The notes beneath the pieces are model-generated. The model had not been told where the DNA came from. It searched no databases and was given only the letters and a program-made list of their open reading frames with translations. A stretch of DNA of 64,000 nucleotides from Kribbella sp. NBC_01245 (GTDB lineage: Bacteria > Actinomycetota > Actinomycetes > Propionibacteriales > Kribbellaceae): contig NZ_CP108487.1 in the NCBI RefSeq assembly GCF_036226525.1, positions 5,146,001 to 5,210,000 of the forward strand. The letters are read 5' to 3'. The position numbers and the translations under genes were made by a program. Below, piece after piece: positions 51,861-60,216 of the stretch (positions are counted from its first letter, which is position 1; every line of letters starts with the position of its first letter).

Positions 51861-52091
51861 ATGAGGCTCAACAGCAAAGGGCAGGTCACCATCCCTGCCG
51901 ATCTGCGCCGAAAACACCATTTGCACGAAGGAGACGAGGTAGAGGTCGTGGAAGACGGGAACGCACTGAAAATCGTGCGAACGCCGGACAGCGAGACGAG
52001 GGGCCAGCGAATCGTCCGCGAAATGAGGGGCCGGGCCACGAGGCGTGACCTGAGCACCGACGAGTTGCTGAAACTCATGCGCGGTGAATAG
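51861..52091 (+). CDS. vapB: AbrB/MazE-type antitoxin (VapB-like)
   Basis: The 76-residue protein has GGAG 6 bp before the ATG. The swapped-hairpin AbrB fold is clear: MRLNSKGQVTIPADLRRKHH, then LHEGDEVEVVEDGNALKIV. The C-terminal 30 residues (RATRRDLSTDELLKLMRGE) would wrap around and block the toxin. The toxin start lies 8 bp inside this gene. Such antitoxins bind their own promoter. Confidence 0.93.
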   Translation: MRLNSKGQVTIPADLRRKHHLHEGDEVEVVEDGNALKIVRTPDSETRGQRIVREMRGRATRRDLSTDELLKLMRGE

Positions 52092-52527
52092 TTCGTCACT
52101 CCAGGTCATCGAATCAACCAGCACGCTGGTCGATTCGTGTGTCCTCCTCGATATCCTGCTGGAGGATCCACAGTGGGAAAAGTGGTCCATCGCCGCGCTG
52201 GCGGAGGCCGCCGACACCGGCCGGCTCGTCATCAACCAGCTGATCTACGCCGAGGCCTGCGGCAGTTTCAACCGGGTCGAGGAAGTTGACGCAGTGTTAC
52301 CGCAAGACGTTTTCATCCGCGAATCGCTGCCCTTCCCGGCCGGGTTCCTCGCCTCGCAGGCGTTCGTCGACTACCGCCGCCGCGGTGGTACGAGACGCTC
52401 GCCGATGCCGGATTTCTACATCGGCGCCCATGCCGCGGTGAACCGATACCAGTTGCTGACCCGGGACAAAGGACGGTTCGAGACGTACTTCCCGGGTGTG
52501 CGGCTGGTCACGCCGGAGAATGGTTGA
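52084..52527 (+). CDS. vapC: PIN-domain toxin (VapC-like)
   Basis: The 147-residue protein has an overlapping GTG start. PIN active-site acids are visible: D17 in TLVDSCVLLDIL, Glu in LIYAEACGSF (about 58), Asp in PMPDFYIGAHA (about 109) and Asp in LLTRDKGRFETYFP (about 127). These bind Mg for RNA cleavage, often of tRNA. With the antitoxin it forms a complete type II module placed between pseG and pseB. It may stabilise the surrounding genes. Confidence 0.93.
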   Translation: MNSSSLQVIESTSTLVDSCVLLDILLEDPQWEKWSIAALAEAADTGRLVINQLIYAEACGSFNRVEEVDAVLPQDVFIRESLPFPAGFLASQAFVDYRRRGGTRRSPMPDFYIGAHAAVNRYQLLTRDKGRFETYFPGVRLVTPENG

Positions 52528-52630
52528 TTCTGGGGGAAGTGCGTCGGCCCGCTATCGTACGGACGAGCCCCGCTGCGCGAACCGCGGTGAGGCCGTCCGG
52601 CAACTGTCCTGAAGAAGGGTCCTATTCGAC

Positions 52631-53614
52631 GTGTCCATCCTCACCGGCTCCGACATCCTGGTCACCGGCGGTACCGGGTCCTTCGGCAAGGCGTTCATCC
52701 GTCATGCCCTGGACAATCTGGACCCGAACCGGATCATCATCTTCAGCCGCGACGAGCTGAAGCAGTGGGAGGTCCGCCAGCTGTTCGGCGACGACCCCCG
52801 GCTGCGCTTCTTCCTCGGCGACATTCGCGACAAGGACCGGCTGGACCGGGCCATGCACAAGGTCGACTACGTCGTACACGCGGCGGCCCTGAAGCAGGTC
52901 GACACCGCGGAGTACAACCCGTGGGAGTTCGTCAAGACCAACGTCATCGGCTCGCAGAACGTGATCGAGTCCAGCATCGACTCGGGCGTCAAGAAGGTCG
53001 TCGCGCTGTCGACGGACAAGGCCTCCAGCCCGATCAACCTGTACGGCGCGACCAAGCTGACCGCCGACAAGCTGTTCATCACCGGTAACCACTACGCCGC
53101 GGCGTACGAGACCCGCTTCTGCGTGGTTCGCTACGGCAACGTGATGGGCAGCCGCGGCTCGATCATTCCGAAGTTCCGCGCCCTGCACGAGGCCGGCCAG
53201 TCGCTGCCGATCACGGACCTGCGCTGCACCCGGTTCCTGATCACGCTGCCCGAGGCCGTGAAGTTCGTGGTCGACTCGTTCGAGCAGATGCAGGGCGGCG
53301 AGCTGTACGTGCCGCGCATCCCCTCGATGAAGATCACCGACCTGGCCCAGGCGATCGCGCCGGGCGCCAAGATGCACGACATGGGCCTGCGCCCGGGCGA
53401 GAAGCTGCACGAGGAGATGATCAGCCCGGAGGAAGGCCGCCGTGCGCTGGCCATCGGCGACCGCTACGTGCTGCAGCCCGACCTCGCGACCTGGGGCTAC
53501 AAGGCGCCCGCGAACGGCGTCCCCGTCGTCGACGGCTTCCACTACACGTCGGACAACAACGACCAGTGGTACTCGATCGAGGAGATCACCAAGATCCTCG
53601 AAAGCGACGTCTGA
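52631..53614 (+). CDS. pseB: UDP-GlcNAc 4,6-dehydratase (inverting)
   Basis: The 327-residue protein starts at GTG 52631. The NAD-binding motif VTGGTGSFGKAF (about 11-22), IIIFSRDELKQWEVRQLF, FFLGDIRDKDRL, HAAALKQVDTAEYNPWEFVK, LSTDKASSPINLYGATK (Y138, K142) and VVRYGNVMGSRGSIIP are PseB/FlaA1 hallmarks. It dehydrates UDP-GlcNAc with C5 inversion and is the first committed step to pseudaminic acid. It opens the operon pseB-pseC-pair-spsF/AKR-SDR (52.6-60.1 kb). The promoter lies in the 103-bp gap after vapC. Confidence 0.97.
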   Translation: MSILTGSDILVTGGTGSFGKAFIRHALDNLDPNRIIIFSRDELKQWEVRQLFGDDPRLRFFLGDIRDKDRLDRAMHKVDYVVHAAALKQVDTAEYNPWEFVKTNVIGSQNVIESSIDSGVKKVVALSTDKASSPINLYGATKLTADKLFITGNHYAAAYETRFCVVRYGNVMGSRGSIIPKFRALHEAGQSLPITDLRCTRFLITLPEAVKFVVDSFEQMQGGELYVPRIPSMKITDLAQAIAPGAKMHDMGLRPGEKLHEEMISPEEGRRALAIGDRYVLQPDLATWGYKAPANGVPVVDGFHYTSDNNDQWYSIEEITKILESDV

Positions 53615-53651
53615 GCACCTCCCTACAACAACATCTTGGAGCCGGACCAAA

Positions 53652-54776
53652 GTGCTGCCTTACGGACGTCAGTCGATCTCCGAAGAAGACATCGAGGCCG
53701 TCACCGCGATCCTGCGCGGTGACTGGCTCACCACCGGTCCGGCGGTGACCGCGTTCGAGCAGGCCATCGGCGAGATCTCCGGTGGCCACCGCGCGGTCAG
53801 CTGCACCTCGGGTACGGCGGCGCTGCACATCGCGTACGCCGCGCTCGGGGTGGGCGCCGGCGATGAGGTCATCACCACCCCGATGACGTTCGTCGCCACC
53901 GCCTCCTGCGCCGCGATCCAGGGCGCCAAGATCGTCTTCGCGGACGTCGAGGAGGACACCGCGCTGCTCGACCCGGCCGCCGTCGAGGCCGTCGTCACCG
54001 ACCGCACCAAGGTCATCGCGGCGGTCGACTACGCCGGTCATTCGGCCGACTACGACGCCCTGCAGCCCATCGCCGACTCGGTCGGGGCGAAGACCCTGGC
54101 CGACGCGGCGCACTCGATCGGCGGCACTTACAAGGGCCGTCCGGTCGGCGATCTGGCCGACGTGACCACGCTCTCGTTCTTCCCGACCAAGAACCTGACC
54201 ACCGCCGAGGGTGGCGCCGTAGTGGCGAAGGACCCGGCACTCGCCCAGAAGGCGCACGAGTTCCACTTCATCGGCCTGATGCGCGACCCGGAGCGGTTCC
54301 GGATCACCGATGAGGGCCCGTGGCACCAGGAGGTGCACGAGTTCGGCCTGAACTACCGGCTGACCGATGTCGCCTGCGCGCTCGGGCTTTCCCAGCTGAA
54401 GCGGCTGGACCAGTTCAAGAAGCGCCGTACCGAGATCACCGCGCGCTACAACGAGGCGTTCGCCGGCGTTGACGGCCTGCGCACGCCCGCCCAGCGCGAC
54501 ACGGTGGACCCGGCCTGGCACCTCTACCCGATCCGGGTGCTGGACGGCCGCCGCAAGGAGATCTTCCTCAAGCTTCGCGAGTCCGGTATCGGCGTCCAGG
54601 TGAACTACATCCCCGTCTACTGGCACCCGGTGTTCACCGACCTCGGGTACCAACGCGGCATGTGCCCGAACGCGGAGCGGTTCTACGCCGAGGAGATCTC
54701 GCTACCGATGTTCCCCGACCTGACCGACGCGGACGTCGACCGGGTGATCGAGACCCTCACCGGGCTCGTCTCCTGA
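53652..54776 (+). CDS. pseC: UDP-4-amino-4,6-dideoxy-N-acetyl-altrosamine transaminase
   Basis: From GTG 53652 the protein has 374 residues, normal for PseC. LPYGRQSISEEDIEAVTAIL, DWLTTGPAVTAFE, VSCTSGTAALHIAYAALGVG, ITTPMTFVATASCAA and the PLP site LSFFPTKNLTTAEGGA (K180) identify it. The end has GVQVNYIPVYWHP. It aminates the PseB product using glutamate. It lies 37 bp after pseB, and 69 bp separate it from the next gene. Confidence 0.96.
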   Translation: MLPYGRQSISEEDIEAVTAILRGDWLTTGPAVTAFEQAIGEISGGHRAVSCTSGTAALHIAYAALGVGAGDEVITTPMTFVATASCAAIQGAKIVFADVEEDTALLDPAAVEAVVTDRTKVIAAVDYAGHSADYDALQPIADSVGAKTLADAAHSIGGTYKGRPVGDLADVTTLSFFPTKNLTTAEGGAVVAKDPALAQKAHEFHFIGLMRDPERFRITDEGPWHQEVHEFGLNYRLTDVACALGLSQLKRLDQFKKRRTEITARYNEAFAGVDGLRTPAQRDTVDPAWHLYPIRVLDGRRKEIFLKLRESGIGVQVNYIPVYWHPVFTDLGYQRGMCPNAERFYAEEISLPMFPDLTDADVDRVIETLTGLVS

Positions 54777-54845
54777 CCCGTTAGGTGAGCTCGATCGGGT
54801 GCATACTTCGCAGCTCCGTCCGAAGAGAGTGAGTAGCCTTCAAAC

Positions 54846-55661
54846 ATGCACCACGCGAACCACTTCTACGGCCATGCGCACATCATGGCCAAGTACGCCG
54901 GATTAGAGCATCCGACGCGTATCTGGGGATATCTCCAGCACGGCTGGAACATCCTCGACGGTTTCGCCGTCGGCACCCCGTTCGTTGACGGGATGCCCAA
55001 GTTCGTGTGGTCGGACGGTGTCCGCCGCCGCGGCTGGTCGATGGACCGTCGTAACTACTACATCGTCGGCGCGCCCTGGATCTACCTGCTGGAGAACGAG
55101 CCCGAGCTCGCGAAGCAGGCGCCGGACGCCGAAGGCACGATCTTCTACCCGTTCCACGGCTGGGAAGGCCAGCACGTGCTGGGCGACCACGGCCGGATCG
55201 TGGCGGACATCAACAAGTACGAAGAGGGCCCGATCACGGTCTGCCTGTACTGGAACGAGTACCGCGTGCCGGAGATCCGCCGGGTCTACGAGGACGCCGG
55301 CTTCCGGGTCATCACCCACGGCTATCGCGGGCTGTACTGGAAGAAGACCGACGAGGAATTCCTCTACAACCAGCTGAACGAGCTGCGCAAGCACAAGCGA
55401 GTGGCCTCGAACCGGCTCGGTTCGGCCATCTTCTACGGCATCTCCGTCGGCCTGCAGCCCGGCGTGTACGGCGATCCGATGTTGCTGCAGAACGAGCACC
55501 CCGCCTTCGGTGGTGTCGCCCGGCAGAAGCGGATGTGGCCCGAGATGCACCAGCCTTATGTCCCGATGGAAACCGCCGAGGCGATCACCCGCACCGAGCT
55601 CGGCTCCGACTACCTAGCCAGCCCGGAGGAGATCCGCGAGCTCTTCCGTTGGGAGATCTGA
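54846..55661 (+). CDS. protein of a duplicated glycan-locus pair, copy A (first gene); possible glycosyltransferase
   Basis: The 271-residue protein has TAGCCT 6 bp before its ATG, so it may have its own leaderless promoter inside the operon. It opens MHHANHFYGHAHIMAKYAGL, then RIWGYLQHGWNILDGF, KFVWSDGVRRRGWSMDRRN, YIVGAPWIYLLE, RVASNRLGSAIFYGISVG and QPGVYGDP, and ends ELFRWEI. A homologue lies at 38.5-39.2 kb. The His-rich first strand and the late YG/VYG motifs would suit a GT-B donor site. Its place between pseC and the CMP-transferase gene makes it a candidate pseudaminate transferase. I do not recognise the family by name. Confidence 0.75.
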   Translation: MHHANHFYGHAHIMAKYAGLEHPTRIWGYLQHGWNILDGFAVGTPFVDGMPKFVWSDGVRRRGWSMDRRNYYIVGAPWIYLLENEPELAKQAPDAEGTIFYPFHGWEGQHVLGDHGRIVADINKYEEGPITVCLYWNEYRVPEIRRVYEDAGFRVITHGYRGLYWKKTDEEFLYNQLNELRKHKRVASNRLGSAIFYGISVGLQPGVYGDPMLLQNEHPAFGGVARQKRMWPEMHQPYVPMETAEAITRTELGSDYLASPEEIRELFRWEI

Positions 55662-55665
55662 ACCG

Positions 55666-57645
55666 ATGACGTCCGACAGCAACCTGTCCTCCCGTATCAC
55701 CCTGCTCGGCGGCGAGATGCTGACCTGGTCCGACCTGGACCGGACCAAGGGCACCGGACCGTTCGCCAGCCCGCTGGTCGTGCCGGTGCTGACGCAGCTG
55801 ATGAACCAGTCCACCAAGGCGCTGATCGCCGGACCGCACGCACCCTGGCTGCTCGAGCGGTTCGCCGAGAACGTCGGCTCGCTCGACGTCGTGGTGCGCT
55901 CCTGGCCGGACGCCCACGCGCTGAACCTGCGCCTCAACGGCAAGCCGGTCCGGATCTACTGCGGCGCCTTCGAGAAGCTCGCGGTCGAGGAGAACCAGTA
56001 CGACGTCGTGATGGCGCTCGACGGTATTCCGCGGCTGTTCGCGGCCGACAGCGTCGACCTGCCCTGGGCCGAGACGGTCGCGATGCTGCGCCGTCTGGTC
56101 AAGCCCGGCGGGCACCTGGTGCTCGGCGTCGGAAACGCGATGGGCCTGGACCAGCTGCTCGACGCGGACGCCTCGGTCAAGCCGGCAGCCGACGACCAGT
56201 GGCCGACCAGCACCGACGCCGACGTCAAGCCGCCGCCCGGGTTGAACGCGGTCAAGGCCGTGCTGGCCGCCAACGAGCTGGTCGTGCGCGAGCACTACGC
56301 CGTCTTCCCGCGGGCGTCGAAGACCTCGCTGATGGTGCACGAGCACACGCTGGCCGGTAGTGAGGGCGACGAGGTGCTGTCGATCCTCGCGTCGTCCGCG
56401 TTCGCCAACGGCATGGGCGACAAGCCGGTGCTGACCGATCCGCGCCGGCTGGCCCGCGAGATGGTTCGGCACGGCATGGGCATGCAGCTCGCGCCGGGCT
56501 GGCTGTTCGTCACCCAGGTGGCCGACCCGGCCGGAGAGACCGCCACGGCCGCGCCCGAGCAGACCGGGCTGGAAGCCGAGAACGAGGCCATCCAGTCCGC
56601 CGCCCGCCAGGCCGCCGAGGCCAGTGGTTCGGTCGGTTTCCCGGACGCGCTGATCACGGACAACCTCGAGCACCCGTACTGGGCCGTCGTACTCGAGCTC
56701 GGCCGCGACGCCGAGGGCAGCTGGCACCGCGACCTGATCGACGTGGGCCGTTCGACGCACGTGCGTGCGGCGGGTCATCTGCAGCGGGAGCCCGCCAAGC
56801 TGATCGGCCGCGTTCCCGGTGGCACGTTGCTGGAGGAGCGGTTCCTGACCGCTTGCCGGCACGACGACCTGAACGCGTTGCGCCGACTCGTCCGTGGCTA
56901 TGCCGAGTGGCTGCACGACCAGGCCGAATTCGCCGCCTGGAAGGACCCGTGGTCGTCCGACGCGGCCGGCGTCAGCGAGCGTCTCGTCGTACCGGGTGGA
57001 GCCGTTTTCGCCACCTTCGAGAACGTCATGCTCGACGGCGACAAGCACGAGCTGCTCGACGCCAGCTGGAGCACCACGCTCCAAATTCCGTACGAGATCG
57101 CTCTGACCCGCGCCCTGCGCCGCTTCGGCTACCGGGTGCTCGCGGGCGGTCTGCGTCACCCCTGGCCGAACGGGATGTCCCCGAACCGCTTGACCGTGAC
57201 GCTCGCGTCGATGGTCGGCGTGACGGTCACCCCGCACCTGCTGGAGCGTTCGGCCCGCCTCGAGGTCGAGCTCGAGGGCCAGCAGCGCAACAACACCGAG
57301 GTGGGCGACCAGCAGCTGTACTTCGAGCTGCAGACCATGGGCGAGCAGCCGATGGGCACCGAGCCGGGTCAGCCGCGCGGCTACCGCGAGGCCCTCGCCA
57401 CGGTCGGCCAGCTCTCCACCGAGCTGTCCGAGGCGCAGAACCAGATCGAGTGGCTGGACGCGACCGTTCAGCTGCGCGAGGACCAGTTGCGCCGCGAGCG
57501 GAAGATCTCGGCCGACATCAAGAACTCGATGTCGTTCGCGATCGGTAACAGCCTCACCACGCCGTTCCGGGCCATCTTCAAGATGTTCCGGCCGGTCTTC
57601 CGGGCGATGAACCCGGCCGCAGCCGATCGGGACAGGAAGAAGTAA
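55666..57645 (+). CDS. methyltransferase-like multidomain protein, copy A of a duplicated pair (second gene)
   Basis: The 659-residue protein starts 4 bp after the previous gene. The N-terminal Rossmann-like part (about 30-160) has KALIAGPHAPWLLERFAENV, YDVVMALDGIPRLF and LVKPGGHLVLGVGNAMG, similar to methyltransferases but without a standard glycine loop. The middle part (about 300-540) includes VPGGAVFATFENVMLDGDKH, LRHPWPNGMSPN and GVTVTPHLLERSARLE. A coiled coil (about 565-620) and the tail NSMSFAIGNSLTTPFRAIFK follow. The copy at 36.8-38.5 kb has the same order. The function is unknown; it probably acts with its small partner. Confidence 0.75.
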   Translation: MTSDSNLSSRITLLGGEMLTWSDLDRTKGTGPFASPLVVPVLTQLMNQSTKALIAGPHAPWLLERFAENVGSLDVVVRSWPDAHALNLRLNGKPVRIYCGAFEKLAVEENQYDVVMALDGIPRLFAADSVDLPWAETVAMLRRLVKPGGHLVLGVGNAMGLDQLLDADASVKPAADDQWPTSTDADVKPPPGLNAVKAVLAANELVVREHYAVFPRASKTSLMVHEHTLAGSEGDEVLSILASSAFANGMGDKPVLTDPRRLAREMVRHGMGMQLAPGWLFVTQVADPAGETATAAPEQTGLEAENEAIQSAARQAAEASGSVGFPDALITDNLEHPYWAVVLELGRDAEGSWHRDLIDVGRSTHVRAAGHLQREPAKLIGRVPGGTLLEERFLTACRHDDLNALRRLVRGYAEWLHDQAEFAAWKDPWSSDAAGVSERLVVPGGAVFATFENVMLDGDKHELLDASWSTTLQIPYEIALTRALRRFGYRVLAGGLRHPWPNGMSPNRLTVTLASMVGVTVTPHLLERSARLEVELEGQQRNNTEVGDQQLYFELQTMGEQPMGTEPGQPRGYREALATVGQLSTELSEAQNQIEWLDATVQLREDQLRRERKISADIKNSMSFAIGNSLTTPFRAIFKMFRPVFRAMNPAAADRDRKK

Positions 57646-59295
57646 GTGAGCATTCGCGTCGTCATCCAGTCCCGGCTGTCGTCTTCGCGACTGCCGGGCA
57701 AGGCTCTGCTGACCATCGCCGGCCAGCCGATGGTCGTGCTGGCCGCCCGGCGGGTCGCGCGCGACGGTATTCCCGTCGTGGTCGCGACCAGCTCGGAGCC
57801 GGAGGACGACGCGATCGCCCAGGTCGCCGCCGACTTCGGCGTCACCGCGGTCCGCGGGTCGCTGGAAGACCCGCTGTCCCGGTTCATGGTCGCCACCGAG
57901 GGGATGGCGGACGACGACATCGTGGTCCGCCTCACCGCCGACAACGTGGTGCCCGACGCCGATCTCGTGCGCGAAATGGTCGACCTGATGCAGACGGCCG
58001 GCGTGGGTTACGTGCGCGTCGGCGGTCCCGGTGCCGCCGTGCCGTACGGCGTTGCCGCTGAGGCCTTCCCGGCGCGGCTGCTGCGCGAGGCTGATGCCGA
58101 GGCGGTCGACCGGGCCGACCGCGAGCACGTAACGCCGTACATCCGCCGGGTCGCGGGCGACAAGCTGATCAACCCTTCAGACCTGCCGGAAAACTGGGGT
58201 TCGCTGCGTTGCACGGTTGACGCGCTGGACGACTACGACCGGGTCTGGCGCCTGTTCGAGGGTGATCCCGACCCCATCGGCGTGAGCTGGCGCGAGTTGT
58301 GCAGCCGCCTCGACAGCACTGGTCTCGGTCGGCTCCGGGTTCGCCGCAAGAACGTCATCGAACAAGGGCCGTACCTGCTCGGCACGGTCCAGCTAGGCCT
58401 GGAGTACGGCGCGGCCAATACCAAGGGCCTGCCGACCGACACCGAGGCCTACCAGATCCTCAACACGGCCGCCGAGGTCGGCGTCAGCCACCTCGACACC
58501 GCTCGCGCGTACGGCGATAGCGAGAAGCGCATCGGTACGGCGCTTGCCCGCGGCCTCGGCGAGCGACTGGGCGTCGTGACGAAGCTGCGCCCGCTCGACG
58601 ACGTACCGGCTGATGCTCCGGCCGGCTGGGCCCGTGCCGCGCTCGACGCGTCCGTGGCCGAATCCCTGCGCAACCTGCGGGCGAGCAAGATCGACGCGCT
58701 GTTGCTGCATCGGACCCGCGATCTCTACAAGGGCGGTACGGCGATCCGCGACGGGCTTCGCGACCTGCGCGAGAACGGCATCGTCACGTTGACCGGTGTC
58801 TCGGTGATGACGCCGGTCGAGCTGATCGAGGTGCTCGCGGATCCCGAGGTGGGATACGTCCAACTGCCGTTCAACCTGGTCGACACGCGCTGGGTGACAC
58901 CCGAGGTGACGGCAGCACTGGTGGCCCGTCCGGACGTGGTCATCACCGTTCGAAGCGTCTTCCTGCAGGGTCTGCTGGTCGGTGGCGACAACGCGCGCTG
59001 GCCGGTGATCGAGGGCGTCGATGCCGACTACTCGCGGGTGATTCGCAGGACCGTCGACGAGCTCGTCGCCGACTTCGGCCGGGCGAACGCGGCGGACCTC
59101 TGCCTCGCGTACGTCCTCGGCCACGAGTGGGTCACCTCGGTCGTGCTCGGCGCCGATACGCCTGCCCAGGTTCGCGAACAGGCCGAGCTGATCCGGCACA
59201 AGCCTGTCACGCGCGAGCAGATGCGCGAGGTCCGGGCGCGCCTCGGCGACCTGCCCGAGGCGTTGGTCGACCCGGCTCAGTGGAAGCAGTCATGA
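57646..59295 (+). CDS. SpsF/PseF-like CMP-nonulosonate cytidylyltransferase fused to aldo/keto reductase
   Basis: The 549-residue protein starts at GTG 57646, directly after the previous stop. Residues about 1-235 are an SpsF-type cytidylyltransferase: VVIQSRLSSSRLPGKALLTI, ATSSEPEDDAIAQVA, VVRLTADNVVPDADLVREM and LRCTVDALDDYDRVW. Residues about 245-540 are an aldo/keto reductase: LLGTVQLGLEYGAAN, HLDTARAYGDSEKRIG with the tetrad Asp and Tyr, VVTKL with Lys, and LLLHRTRD with His. The first half should activate pseudaminic acid with CTP and thus complete the Pse pathway. The reductase half suggests a further change of the sugar. The next gene overlaps by ATGA. Confidence 0.9.
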   Translation: MSIRVVIQSRLSSSRLPGKALLTIAGQPMVVLAARRVARDGIPVVVATSSEPEDDAIAQVAADFGVTAVRGSLEDPLSRFMVATEGMADDDIVVRLTADNVVPDADLVREMVDLMQTAGVGYVRVGGPGAAVPYGVAAEAFPARLLREADAEAVDRADREHVTPYIRRVAGDKLINPSDLPENWGSLRCTVDALDDYDRVWRLFEGDPDPIGVSWRELCSRLDSTGLGRLRVRRKNVIEQGPYLLGTVQLGLEYGAANTKGLPTDTEAYQILNTAAEVGVSHLDTARAYGDSEKRIGTALARGLGERLGVVTKLRPLDDVPADAPAGWARAALDASVAESLRNLRASKIDALLLHRTRDLYKGGTAIRDGLRDLRENGIVTLTGVSVMTPVELIEVLADPEVGYVQLPFNLVDTRWVTPEVTAALVARPDVVITVRSVFLQGLLVGGDNARWPVIEGVDADYSRVIRRTVDELVADFGRANAADLCLAYVLGHEWVTSVVLGADTPAQVREQAELIRHKPVTREQMREVRARLGDLPEALVDPAQWKQS

Positions 59296-60098
59296 CCGTA
59301 CCGCCGGGCGCCGACATCTTCCGTTTGGATGGCGCCGTCGCGATCGTGACCGGTGCCTCCGGCTGGCTCGGTACGGCGATGACCGCCGTACTGGCCGAAG
59401 CCGGTGCCCACGTGGTCGCCATCGCCCGGGACAAGACCCGCCTGGATGCCGTGGTCGAGCCCTTGCGCGCGGCCGGGCATTCGCTCGAGGCCCTGCCGTG
59501 CGACATCAGTACGCCGGATTGGCCCGCCGCCGTACGACGTATCGCCGCCGAGCGCGGGCGTATCGACGTACTGGTGAACAACGCGCACGTCGGTCGCGGC
59601 GGATCGTTGCGCTTGGCAACGGCCGACCACTATCGCGAAGCGCTGGAGCTCGGCATCATCGCCGCCTCCGAAGGCATCAACGCCGCCCGCGACGGCTTCA
59701 CCGCCAGCCTTGCCGCCGGCGGCAGGCCTTCGGTCATCAACGTCTCCTCGATGTACGGCGTGGTCTCCCCCGACCCGGGTCTGTACGACACCGAGGAAGG
59801 CCGGAATCCCCCGTACTACGGCGTGATCAAGGCCGGCCTGCTCCAGCTCACCCGGTACGCCGCAGCCGAACTGGGCCCGCAGGGTATCCGCGTCAACGCC
59901 CTCACGCCCGGCCCGTTCCCGCAGCACCCGGACAAGATGGACCCGGCCTTCGTCGACCGCCTCGCCTCGCGCACCGTGCTAAAGCGCATCGGCACCCCCG
60001 ACGACATCCGCGCCCCCCTCCTCTTCCTGGCCAGCCCCCACTCCGCCTACGTCACCGGCACCAACCTCATCGTCGACGGCGGCTGGACCATCACCTAA
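59292..60098 (+). CDS. SDR-family oxidoreductase (PtmA-like setting)
   Basis: The 268-residue protein starts at ATG 59292 within the overlapping ATGA. Classical SDR blocks are AIVTGASGWLGTAMTAVLA, NNAHVG, INVSSMYGVVSPDP with Ser, PPYYGVIKAGLLQLTRY with Tyr and Lys, and VTGTNLIVDGGWT. Campylobacter nonulosonate clusters have an SDR (ptmA) next to the CMP-transferase gene ptmB, the same neighbourhood as here. It probably acts with the aldo/keto reductase domain on a nonulosonate or its precursor. It is the last gene of the pseB operon. Confidence 0.9.
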   Translation: MTVPPGADIFRLDGAVAIVTGASGWLGTAMTAVLAEAGAHVVAIARDKTRLDAVVEPLRAAGHSLEALPCDISTPDWPAAVRRIAAERGRIDVLVNNAHVGRGGSLRLATADHYREALELGIIAASEGINAARDGFTASLAAGGRPSVINVSSMYGVVSPDPGLYDTEEGRNPPYYGVIKAGLLQLTRYAAAELGPQGIRVNALTPGPFPQHPDKMDPAFVDRLASRTVLKRIGTPDDIRAPLLFLASPHSAYVTGTNLIVDGGWTIT

Positions 60099-60103
60099 CC
60101 CCT

Positions 60104-60152
60104 GTTCATCGGGCCCTTGTGACCAGGCGTGTCGCCGTTCATTGGGCCCTTC
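60104..60152. repeat. two copies of a GTTCATYGGGCCCTT repeat
   Basis: The 15-bp motif occurs at 60104 and 60137, 33 bp apart, in the gap after the SDR gene. Each contains the palindrome GGGCCC. The role is unknown; no terminator hairpin is otherwise seen here. Confidence 0.5.
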
Positions 60153-60216
60153 TTGACACATTTCCTCGCGGTGCGGCGCAGGTTGACCAACGATGGCCGC
60201 CGCTAGGCTCCGGCGC

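Noticed and set aside
55585..58128. 847-residue open frame antisense to the pse operon
   Set aside because: Shadow of the plus-strand genes; composition is typical of high-GC antisense frames and no motif is seen.
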